Assembly: GCA_017509065.1 (NCBI GenBank)
Contig: JAFWQM010000152.1
Location: forward strand, 1-8,766
Direction: 5' to 3'
Length of the DNA: 8,766 nt
Origin: Clostridia bacterium
GTDB taxonomy: Bacteria > Bacillota_A > Clostridia > Christensenellales > Aristaeellaceae
Made by a program: the position numbers and the translations under genes. Shown here piece after piece: positions 1-6,111 of the stretch (positions are counted from its first letter, which is position 1; the number at the start of each line of letters is the position of its first letter). The notes under the pieces were generated by a model. It saw nothing but the letters and a program-made list of their open reading frames with translations. It ran no database searches and was not told the DNA's origin.

Positions 1-10
1 AGTTTGAGTT

Positions 11-95
11 ATAAGGCAATAGGGATTAGGCAATAGGTAAGAAAGATGCCATACTGCTAATTCCTAATGCCTAATCCCTATTGCCTAATGCCTAA
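11..95. repeat. Heptad-periodic inverted repeat upstream of the methyltransferase
   Basis: Two arms face each other around a short spacer. The left arm (14-37) and right arm (63-86) pair at 23 of 24 positions. Each arm is a run of 7-base units: four on the left (13-40, consensus near TAGGCAA) and five on the right (61-95, consensus near TGCCTAA). The right arm runs straight into the AAGGAGG ribosome binding site of the methyltransferase gene (96-102), so the transcript could form a long hairpin next to its own start. The composition is AT-rich and unlike the GC-rich genes around it. There is no T-run after the right arm, so it is not a classical terminator. Function is unknown; it could be a dispersed repeat family or a fold that modulates translation. 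Confidence 0.8.
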
Positions 96-109
96 AAGGA
101 GGCACAGCC

Positions 110-1330
110 ATGTCCTGGGTACAGGTGGAATGCGACCGGGAGATTCATTTGAACGGCAGTCAGGGCTATCTGCTCCTGCGAGACGCCCGGGGCGATTTCA
201 GCGCCTGGGCGGGCCAGGCCGCGTGCGTGTATCTCGACCCGCCGTTCATGACGGGGGACGACTTTTTTATGCGCATGCGGGTGGGCGAAAAGGGCTGGAC
301 CACGGGCAAAAATCCCCTGGTGCTGCCCGCGTATACCGACCGCTTTGCCACCAAGCAGGATTTTCTGAATCTGCTGCGGCCAGTGGTGGAAACGTCCAAG
401 GCGCTGCTCAAGGATTCCGGCTCCTTTTTCCTGCACCTGGACAGCCGTATGAACGTCTACGCAAGGCTTTTGTGCGACGAGATTTTCGGTGAAAATAACT
501 TCGTGAATGAAATCATCTGGGCTTACCAGTCCGGCGGGCGCAGCATGAAGCGCTTTTCCCGCAAGCACGACACCATCCTGTTTTACCGCAAATCCCGCGC
601 ACAGTATTTTGACATCACGGCGGTTCCCCTGCCCCGCAACGAAAACCGCTCCAATCACATGCGCCGTGCGGTGGACGAAAACGGGCGGCCCTACCGCTCC
701 ATCCAGTCCGGCGGCAAAACCTATATCTATTATGACGACGATCCCGTGTACCCCGGCGACGTGTGGACGGACGTGAGCCATTTGCAGCAGAAGGATCCCC
801 AGCGCACCGGCTACGATACCCAAAAGCCGCTGGCGCTGCTGAACCGCATCATCCGCTGCTCCACCCAGCCGGGGGATCTGGTGGCGGACCTGTTCGCCGG
901 TTCCGGCACCACCGCCGCCGCCGCCGAGCAGGCGGGCAGGCGCTTTCTTTCCGCCGATTCTTCGCCCCTGGCCGTATCCGTCAGCCGCAAGCGGCTGCTG
1001 GATACGGAAATGACCGTTTCCGCCCCCTGCGGCGCGCCCGGCGCGGCCATGACCGCCGAATTTGAACCGGGAATCGCGTTCCATGACGTGCGGCTGCTGG
1101 ATTACCGATCCCCGGAAGGCTGCGAAATCACGGGTCTGGACGCGGTGGATCAGTGGTCGGTCGGCTTTTATCTGGACGGCGTGTTCCGCAGCCAGGAAAG
1201 CTTTGCCCGGCGCAAGCAAACGCCCACCCTGCAGGAATCGCTTCAATTGCCCCAACTGCGGGGCAAGCCCGCTATTTTCATTTCCGACGTGTACGGCAAT
1301 CGCAGCGTGTGGCTTCAGGAGGAAGGATAA
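110..1330 (+). CDS. Beta-class site-specific DNA methyltransferase (N6-adenine/N4-cytosine family)
   Basis: A 406-residue S-adenosylmethionine-dependent DNA methyltransferase of the N6_N4_Mtase family (PF01555). Seen in the sequence: catalytic motif IV DPPF at residues 43-46 in the context YLDPPFMTG; GSFFLHLD at 104-111; FGENNFVNEIIW from 126; and the cofactor-binding motif DLFAGSGTT at 260-268. The order, motif IV before motif I, is that of the beta class. DPP rather than SPP favours adenine N6 methylation, and the DPPF-TG context resembles type III Mod subunits. About 100 C-terminal residues after the methyltransferase fold are not recognised. The start has an AAGGAGG site 7 bases upstream. 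No restriction endonuclease or Res helicase gene lies in the window, so it appears to be an orphan enzyme. The stop codon directly abuts the next start codon, tying it to the toxin gene. Target sequence cannot be predicted. Confidence 0.9.
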   Translation: MSWVQVECDREIHLNGSQGYLLLRDARGDFSAWAGQAACVYLDPPFMTGDDFFMRMRVGEKGWTTGKNPLVLPAYTDRFATKQDFLNLLRPVVETSKALLKDSGSFFLHLDSRMNVYARLLCDEIFGENNFVNEIIWAYQSGGRSMKRFSRKHDTILFYRKSRAQYFDITAVPLPRNENRSNHMRRAVDENGRPYRSIQSGGKTYIYYDDDPVYPGDVWTDVSHLQQKDPQRTGYDTQKPLALLNRIIRCSTQPGDLVADLFAGSGTTAAAAEQAGRRFLSADSSPLAVSVSRKRLLDTEMTVSAPCGAPGAAMTAEFEPGIAFHDVRLLDYRSPEGCEITGLDAVDQWSVGFYLDGVFRSQESFARRKQTPTLQESLQLPQLRGKPAIFISDVYGNRSVWLQEEG

Positions 1331-2095
1331 ATGGAACAAAAGAAAAAGAGCGGGTTTCTGCGGCTGCTGGCGCTTCTTGCGGCCCTGGCCGTGATTGGCG
1401 GCAGCATCTTTGCTTTCGTATATCCCAGCTTGAATAAAAACGCGTCGTTCTGGCTGCCCTCCGCTTTTGCGGATGAATGGAAAACCCTGAAAAAGGGCTC
1501 TTCCGGCGCGGAGGTGCGCAAGGCACAAACTGCCCTTAAGGAGTTAGGCTATTACAGCGGCAAGACCGACGGCAATTTCAGCAAGGCCTTTGAGGAGGCC
1601 GTGATCGCCTTTCAGCAGGATTGGGGCCTGAAAGTCACCGGCGCGCTGGATCAGGACACCTATGAGATGATCACCCAGGACGTAAGGGACGACGCACCCG
1701 CCGCAACAGACCTTCCCAGGAAAGACGAATCCTTCGTGGTCTACGGCGAGGCATACAGCGACAAAGACCACGTAGCCGCCTATCTGCGTGCCTTTCAGGA
1801 GCTTCCGCCCAACTACATCACCAAAAAAGAGGCCGAAGTCCTTGGCTGGGTCAGCAGTCAGGGGAACCTGTGGAAGGTGGCCCCCGGCAAAAGCATCGGC
1901 GGCGACCGCTTCGGCAATTACGAGGGCCAATTGCCCGACGCCAAGGGCCGGAAGTATTTTGAATGTGACATAGACTTTGACGGCAAGTACCGCAACGCCA
2001 AGCGCATCATTTACAGCTCCGACGGCCTGATCTTCTATAGCGAGGATCATTACAGCACCTTTGAGGACATTACCCGGGAGGGAAGCGCCAAATGA
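1331..2095 (+). CDS. Exported peptidoglycan-binding protein with C-terminal barnase-type ribonuclease toxin
   Basis: A 254-residue three-part protein. Residues 1-8 are basic and 9-31 form one hydrophobic segment, a signal peptide or membrane anchor; an AFA|DE cleavage-like site at 45-47 lies rather far from it, so cleavage is uncertain. Residues about 52-115 are a PG_binding_1 domain (KKGSSGAEV, AFQQDWGLKVTG). Residues about 140-248 are a full barnase (guanyl-specific ribonuclease N1/T1 family) domain, recognisable from LPPNYITKKEA, VAPGKSIGGDRFGN and YSSDGLI. By alignment from memory to Bacillus amyloliquefaciens barnase the active-site set is intact: K165 (K27), E211 (E73), R221 (R83), R225 (R87) and H240 (H102). 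It should cleave RNA and be held at a cell wall. Ribosome binding site AGGAGGA at 1317-1323. The next gene, overlapping by 4 bases, is its inhibitor. Likely an antibacterial effector; a scavenging secreted RNase is the alternative. Confidence 0.92.
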   Translation: MEQKKKSGFLRLLALLAALAVIGGSIFAFVYPSLNKNASFWLPSAFADEWKTLKKGSSGAEVRKAQTALKELGYYSGKTDGNFSKAFEEAVIAFQQDWGLKVTGALDQDTYEMITQDVRDDAPAATDLPRKDESFVVYGEAYSDKDHVAAYLRAFQELPPNYITKKEAEVLGWVSSQGNLWKVAPGKSIGGDRFGNYEGQLPDAKGRKYFECDIDFDGKYRNAKRIIYSSDGLIFYSEDHYSTFEDITREGSAK

Positions 2096-2382
2096 ACCGC
2101 GTGCAATTATCCGCAGCCGGGTGGGACACCCCGGAAAAAGCCCACGCCGATCTTGCCAAAGCGCTGGATTTTCCCGCATACTACGGGAAAAACTTAGACG
2201 CGCTTCACGATTGCCTGACCGAGCTTGCCGACACCCAGTTGGTGATCGAGCACTGCGCTGCCGCCAGCGAAAAAATGGAAAAATGGTCCGGCTTCCTGGC
2301 CGTGTTTTTTGACGCCGCCGCGGAAAATCCCCGGCTGGATATCAAATTGCTGCCGGGAAACGGCGATTATGGAGAAAACTAA
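2092..2382 (+). CDS. Barstar-family ribonuclease inhibitor (immunity protein)
   Basis: A 96-residue protein recognisable as barstar by the helix motif YYGKNLDALHDCL at residues 30-42. Barstar is a small cytoplasmic protein that plugs the barnase active site and protects the producer. By alignment from memory with B. amyloliquefaciens barstar (its usual numbering), Y29, D35 and D39 are kept (Y30, D36, D40 here), W38 is replaced by H39, and E76 by D74, while E80 is kept as E78. The ATG overlaps the toxin stop (ATGA), with GGGAGGG 9 bases upstream at 2076-2082, so translation is probably coupled and the inhibitor is made whenever the toxin is. The C-terminus extends a few residues beyond barstar (PGNGDYGEN). 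There is no signal peptide, as expected for an immunity protein acting inside the cell. Confidence 0.93.
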   Translation: MNRVQLSAAGWDTPEKAHADLAKALDFPAYYGKNLDALHDCLTELADTQLVIEHCAAASEKMEKWSGFLAVFFDAAAENPRLDIKLLPGNGDYGEN

Positions 2383-2397
2383 AATGGGAGGAACCTT

Positions 2398-3129
2398 ATG
2401 AGCAGATTGGGAGATTTGATTCGCCTGGAACGCACCCGCCAGGGCCTGACCCACAAGCAGGTGGCCCGGAAGTGCGGCGTCAGCGATAAGTATTTGATGG
2501 AAGTGGAAGCGGGCACCCGCATCATCGCCGACGACCAGGCCCGGCGTATCCTGAAAGCCATGGGCATGACGCAGCAGACCGAAAGCGATTTCACACTGGA
2601 CGATATCGCCGCCACCGCGGATTTGCAGTCCGCCGTGCAGCAATTGTCCAAAGCGGTGGAAGCCAAGAAGCCCGTGAAAACGGAAAAATCCGAAGCCAAA
2701 ACGGAATCCGATCCCGGCGTTGCGGGCTCTATTTGGCTGGACGCCCTTTCCGGCGTGCTTAAGCATGTGCCGGTATACAACGCCGTCATGAAAGAAGTGG
2801 GCCACCGCCTCCTGCCCATCACCAACGGCAAGATCGAGGGCGCCAGCCCGGACAAGGTGTTTTATTTCATAGCCCCGGACAACGATCTAAGGGGCTTCCG
2901 CGTCCAGCGGGGGGACCTTTTGCTGGTCGTTCCCGCCCAGGCCGCCGTGGACGGGGCCATTATGCTCCTCCAGACCCCTCAGGGCCGCGTCCTGCGCAAA
3001 GTGAAGCGCTACAACGATTATCAGGCCATGCTGCAAAAGTACGACGATACTTTTGAAAGTGAGCTGAAAAACTACAACGAGCTCACCTTCGTGGGCCGCT
3101 GCGTGCGATTGGAAGCCGAACTGACTTGA
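2398..3129 (+). CDS. XRE-family regulator with LexA/S24-like C-terminal domain lacking the catalytic serine
   Basis: A 243-residue two-domain protein. Residues 3-57 are a Cro/C1-type helix-turn-helix (DLIRLERTRQGLTHKQVARK, then GVSDKYLMEVEAGTR). Residues about 66-110 are a charged Lys/Glu-rich linker. Residues about 150-243 resemble the S24/LexA fold: FYFIAPDNDLRGFRVQRGD, then a Lys/Arg-rich VLRKVKRY strand and a terminal FVGRCVRLE strand. In LexA-type repressors the nucleophile sits in a Ser-Met pair just before the GD motif; here that place reads Asp-Leu (D163-L164), so self-cleavage is not expected. It may sense a ligand or simply dimerise through this domain. GGGAGGA at 2386-2392 precedes the ATG, and the gene starts 15 bases after barstar, so it is probably the last gene of the toxin operon and a candidate autoregulator of it. 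Its operator cannot be assigned. Confidence 0.85.
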   Translation: MSRLGDLIRLERTRQGLTHKQVARKCGVSDKYLMEVEAGTRIIADDQARRILKAMGMTQQTESDFTLDDIAATADLQSAVQQLSKAVEAKKPVKTEKSEAKTESDPGVAGSIWLDALSGVLKHVPVYNAVMKEVGHRLLPITNGKIEGASPDKVFYFIAPDNDLRGFRVQRGDLLLVVPAQAAVDGAIMLLQTPQGRVLRKVKRYNDYQAMLQKYDDTFESELKNYNELTFVGRCVRLEAELT

Positions 3130-3168
3130 AACCGGACTAATTGTATCTGTGCTTTCAGTGACACATTA

Positions 3169-3300
3169 GGCCAGAGTTGAGAGTTGGGAGCTGAGAGTTG
3201 AGATTTATGATGTTTTCCACTTTCGTCCTATAAATCCATTGGACGGAACGTAATCACTATATATCTCTCTCAACTCCCAACGCTCCACTCTCTCGCTGGC
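3169..3300. repeat. Second heptad-periodic inverted repeat in the 3130-3342 spacer
   Basis: The 213-base gap between the regulator and the GT-C-like gene holds no gene. It contains four 7-base units of GAGTTGA type at 3174-3201 and an imperfectly complementary series at 3270-3297 (TCAACTC, CCAACGC, TCCACTC, TCTCGCT). The outermost ends match exactly: GGCCAG near 3169 and CTGGC at 3296-3300. The two arms flank a roughly 60-base AT-rich centre. The layout equals that of the repeat at 11-95, although the units differ in sequence. Neither arm is followed by a T-run. No convincing promoter could be fixed: TTGACG at 3303-3308 has no good -10 partner at the right distance. Confidence 0.75.
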
Positions 3301-3342
3301 AATTGACGGTATAACTATCATCCAATAACGGAGAACACCCAA

Positions 3343-5346
3343 ATGGCAATCATTTATTTTCTGCTTTATATGCTCTGCGGCACAGCCATTACCTTTTCCC
3401 TGCTGCCGAAAAAATCCCCGGTGGTGCGGATATGGTTAGGGCTTTGCTTAGGCCTGATCCTGATGATGTGGCTGCCTGCCCTGTGCGCCTTTTTCCTGGA
3501 TTTTTCTTTAACGGCCCATGCCCTCGCCATGGCCCCGCTGCTCCTTCTTACTCTGGGCGCGGTGCTTCTCCGCAGCCGGGAGCCCTGGGCGAAAATCACC
3601 GACCGGGACAGGCGCTTGCTGAAAGCCCTGCTTTTCGTTGCCCTGCCCCTGACCCTGGTGGGCGGTTATCTGCAATGGACCCATAACCTGAACCCTGTGG
3701 ACGGGGCCATGCACGTGGGCCAGAGCACCTACGGCGATCTGTGCCTGCATTTGGCTATCGCCTCCAGCCTGCGGGACGCTTCCTTCCCGCCGGATTACAG
3801 CATCCTGCCCGGCGCGCTCCTTGCTTATCCCTTCCTCACCGATTCCCTCTCCACCTCCTTTATGCTCCTGGGCTTTTCCCTGCGCTGGGCCATTCTGTTC
3901 CCCGGCATCCTCATGACGGGCCTGACCTTCGCCGGGTATCTGATCTTGGCCGACCGCATGGCCGACAGCCGCCGCGCCGCCATGCTCGCCGCCCTGTTCT
4001 TCTTCCTGAACGGGGGCTTAGGTTTCTTCTATCTGGTGGATATGAAGGGCGAAATCTTGGGCAGCTATGAAAACAACGAATTGCAGGCCGTGCGCGGCCT
4101 GTGGAACCGCATCCAGTCCGTTCTGAACGGCTGGTACCAGACTCCCGCCAATCATCGGGAATTTTCCACCTACAACCTGCGCTGGAGCAACGTGATCGTG
4201 GATATGATGGTGCCCCAGCGCACCACCTTGGGCGGCTGGTGTCAGGTGATCCCCTGCATCTACCTGCTCTATGACGCTTTGCTTCCCGAAAACACAGATT
4301 CTGCTGAACGGGCCGTCCCCTGGCGGCAATTGATTTTGGCGGGCCTGTGGGCCGGGATGCTGCCCATGGTGAACACCCACTGCTTCCTGGCTCTGGGCCT
4401 CATGTGCTTTGGCTGGCTGGTATGGGACCTGATTCACAGCCGGGGACAAAGGGGAAAGGCCCTGCTGTTCTGGTGTGTCTTTGGCGGACTGGCCGTGGCC
4501 CTGGCCGCGCCCCAGCTTTTCACCTGGACGTTCAGCCAGGCGGTGGGCAACAGCAATTTCCTCAAAATCCATTTCAATTGGGTCAACAACAATTATTACG
4601 GCCTGCGGGACGGCTACCGTTGGTTCTACATCAAAAATATCGGCCTGCCCTTTATCCTGATCCTGCTTGCCCTGCTGGAAAAGAACCGGAAGCGCCGCTT
4701 TATCGCCGCCGGGGCTTTTGTGATCTTCCTTGCGGCGGAGTTCATTCAGTTCCAGCCCAACGAATACGACAACAACAAGCTGTTCTATATCTGGTACATG
4801 CTCTGCGCGGTGATCGCCGCCGATTACGGCTTTGAATTGCTGGATAAACTGAAAGGCATGCGCGCCCGGCCCGTGGTCGCCGTGCTGTGCTGTATTCTTT
4901 TCTTCTCCACCGGCGTGCTGGCCGTTGCCCGGGAAGCCAACAGCGATTACGAAATCTTTTCCGCTGCCGACGTGGCGGCGGCGGAATACGTGGAAAACAA
5001 CACCGATCAGCACGCCATGTTCATGACCGGCGACCAGCACCGCAATTTCGTCAGCAGTCTGGCCGGGCGGCGCATCGTCTGCGGCCCTGACCTGTGGCTC
5101 AGCTTCCACGGCTATGACAATTCGGAGCGCCACGCCGATGTGAAAGCCTTCTACGCCGATCCCGTGGGCCACTTGGACATCCTGGAAAAATACGGGGTGG
5201 AATATATTCTTGTGGGCGATTGGGAGCGGGGCGGCATGACGGTGAACGAACAGGCCCTGCGCCGCCTGTTCCCGGTGGTTTACCAAAGCGAATACCAGAA
5301 TGTGGTCATCTTTGAAGCAAAGCTGCAGGAGGCGTCCCAATGGTAA
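3343..5346 (+). CDS. Polytopic GT-C-like membrane glycosyltransferase with extracytoplasmic C-terminal domain
   Basis: A 667-residue integral membrane protein with about 11-13 hydrophobic segments between residues 2 and 530, then a soluble tail of about 135 residues. The first large outer loop holds GDLCLHLAIASSL (131-143) with FPPDYSILPG (148-157), resembling the acidic loop of GT-C transferases that take sugars from polyprenyl-phosphate donors. Other landmarks are PQRTTLGG (291-298) and FQPNEYDNNKLFYIWYM (470-486); a DN.K motif of this kind occurs in DUF2298/YfhO-like membrane proteins. The tail (residues about 535-667) has alternating strands and helices, including IVCGPDLWLSFHGYD and KYGVEYILVGD. 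ACGGAGA at 3328-3334 precedes the ATG. The GtrA-family gene two genes downstream supports a role in lipid-linked sugar transfer to a surface glycan. The exact family and substrate are not known; the GT-C assignment is by pattern only. Confidence 0.75.
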   Translation: MAIIYFLLYMLCGTAITFSLLPKKSPVVRIWLGLCLGLILMMWLPALCAFFLDFSLTAHALAMAPLLLLTLGAVLLRSREPWAKITDRDRRLLKALLFVALPLTLVGGYLQWTHNLNPVDGAMHVGQSTYGDLCLHLAIASSLRDASFPPDYSILPGALLAYPFLTDSLSTSFMLLGFSLRWAILFPGILMTGLTFAGYLILADRMADSRRAAMLAALFFFLNGGLGFFYLVDMKGEILGSYENNELQAVRGLWNRIQSVLNGWYQTPANHREFSTYNLRWSNVIVDMMVPQRTTLGGWCQVIPCIYLLYDALLPENTDSAERAVPWRQLILAGLWAGMLPMVNTHCFLALGLMCFGWLVWDLIHSRGQRGKALLFWCVFGGLAVALAAPQLFTWTFSQAVGNSNFLKIHFNWVNNNYYGLRDGYRWFYIKNIGLPFILILLALLEKNRKRRFIAAGAFVIFLAAEFIQFQPNEYDNNKLFYIWYMLCAVIAADYGFELLDKLKGMRARPVVAVLCCILFFSTGVLAVAREANSDYEIFSAADVAAAEYVENNTDQHAMFMTGDQHRNFVSSLAGRRIVCGPDLWLSFHGYDNSERHADVKAFYADPVGHLDILEKYGVEYILVGDWERGGMTVNEQALRRLFPVVYQSEYQNVVIFEAKLQEASQW

Positions 5347-5594
5347 GGCGTTTCCTGCTCTATTCCCAGCGCCACGGACGCCCGGTGAAAGCGCTGTTCG
5401 CCGAAACCATGAAATATCAGAATATCCGGGTGGACAGCATAGAAGAAGACCGGGTCACCTACCATACGGCGGCCCGGAAAACGCCCGTGACGGTAACCAT
5501 GGACGCCATCCTGTCCGTTTCCTACGCCCGGGGAGACGACGGGGACACCCTGAAATATGCCGTTTGGGAACAGGAGGAAAAGGCGCATGAATAA
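5340..5594 (+). CDS. Small uncharacterised protein, conserved-looking, between GT-C-like and GtrA genes
   Basis: An 84-residue soluble protein I do not recognise. Its ATG lies inside the end of the membrane protein gene (7-base overlap, 5340-5346) and its stop lies inside the start of the GtrA gene (8-base overlap), an arrangement that supports a real, translationally coupled gene. GCAGGAGG at 5326-5333 is a good ribosome binding site. The N-terminus is basic (MVRRFLLYSQRHGR). After that come short predicted strands (VKALFA, NIRVDSI, RVTYHTA, VTVTMDAILSVSYARG), a pattern seen in small beta-barrel folds such as Sm-like or SH3-like domains. There is no signal peptide or membrane segment. The GTVTMDAILSV-like strand resembles the edge of such barrels but this is only an impression. 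It may be a cytoplasmic accessory or regulator for the glycan genes. Confidence 0.7.
   Translation: MVRRFLLYSQRHGRPVKALFAETMKYQNIRVDSIEEDRVTYHTAARKTPVTVTMDAILSVSYARGDDGDTLKYAVWEQEEKAHE
5571..5577 (+). promoter_or_regulatory. Ribosome binding site that sets the GtrA start
   Basis: CAGGAGG lies 9 bases before the ATG at 5587. An in-frame ATG at 5557 would add ten residues (MPFGNRRKRR) but would place this strong site inside the coding region and has no comparable site of its own. Confidence 0.75.
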
Positions 5595-6039
5595 AAAAAG
5601 CGGCCTGCTGGAGGGCCTGCGCTTTATTGTCACCGGCGGAGGATGCGCGTTGGTGCAATTCGCAGCCCTGGTGCTCTTGCGGGACGTCTGCGGGATGAAT
5701 ACGCTCCTTGCTGAACCCATTGCTTTTCTGATCTCGGTGATCCCCAATTACCTGCTGTGCGCCAAATGGGTGTTCGGCGGGGCAAAGGATCAGGGAAACG
5801 CCGCCCGGCTGGGCTTTCTGGTCACCAGCGTGATGGGCCTGCTGCTCAATGAGCTGCTGATGTACATATTCGGAAACGTGTTCGGAGAGGATCAGGCGAT
5901 TCTGACCTTATTCGGCTTTACGGTAAAGATGTACATGGTCAATAATGTGCTTTCCATCGGCATCGTGATGGTGTGGAATTATTTCACCAAGCGGGCCATC
6001 CTGAAAAAGGGCCTGCTCGGAGGGAGAAAGAAAACCTGA
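5587..6039 (+). CDS. GtrA-family membrane protein (putative polyprenyl-phosphate-sugar flippase)
   Basis: A 150-residue protein with four hydrophobic segments at roughly residues 11-32, 40-60, 73-96 and 110-134 and a Lys/Arg-rich C-terminal tail. The opening LRFIVTGGGCALVQFAALVL and the ISVIPNYLLCAKWVF stretch after TM2 are the hallmark of GtrA/DPMS (PF04138) proteins. Family members are associated with moving undecaprenyl-phosphate-linked sugars across the membrane for O-antigen or teichoic-acid-type glycosylation. The expected partner, a GT-C transferase that uses the flipped sugar outside the cell, matches the large membrane protein two genes upstream. No cytoplasmic GT-A enzyme (GtrB type) that would load the lipid carrier lies in the window. 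Start chosen by the strong CAGGAGG site; it overlaps the previous gene by 8 bases, so all three genes are likely one operon. Confidence 0.88.
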   Translation: MNKKSGLLEGLRFIVTGGGCALVQFAALVLLRDVCGMNTLLAEPIAFLISVIPNYLLCAKWVFGGAKDQGNAARLGFLVTSVMGLLLNELLMYIFGNVFGEDQAILTLFGFTVKMYMVNNVLSIGIVMVWNYFTKRAILKKGLLGGRKKT

Positions 6040-6111
6040 ATGATAACAGGTCAGTTCAGCCATTTGACGCACGAAAAGCGTTCAGCGTTCAGATTAGAAA
6101 GGAAAATCTTT
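6040..6111. repeat. Short spacer with a two-unit 7-base direct repeat
   Basis: The 72-base gap between the GtrA and metal-binding-protein genes contains GCGTTCA twice in tandem (6079-6092), with a related GTTCAGC word at 6053-6060. TTGACG at 6064-6069 could be a -35 element but no good -10 follows at 16-18 bases. The unit length equals that of the two larger intergenic repeats, though two units could arise by chance. Confidence 0.4.

Noticed and set aside
11..95. CRISPR array
   Set aside because: Units are only 7 bases, there are no spacers of even length, and the arms are inverted.
92..1528. Long open frame on the - strand opposite the methyltransferase
   Set aside because: Its product is low-complexity, Gly/Ala/His-rich and family-free, it lies opposite a gene with clear motifs, and it has no ribosome binding site. 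It is a shadow caused by high GC codon use.
3303..3329. Promoter with TTGACG directly upstream of the GT-C-like gene
   Set aside because: No acceptable -10 at 16-18 bases, and the position would collide with the ribosome binding site.
4018..5340. Long open frame on the - strand opposite the GT-C-like gene
   Set aside because: The product is His/Gln/Val-rich with no membrane pattern or motif, and the + strand frame has coherent membrane segments and conserved-looking motifs.
6040..6111. N-terminal extension of the metal-binding lipoprotein from an ATG at 6040
   Set aside because: It would put 24 polar residues before a perfect lipoprotein signal and lacks a well-spaced ribosome binding site.
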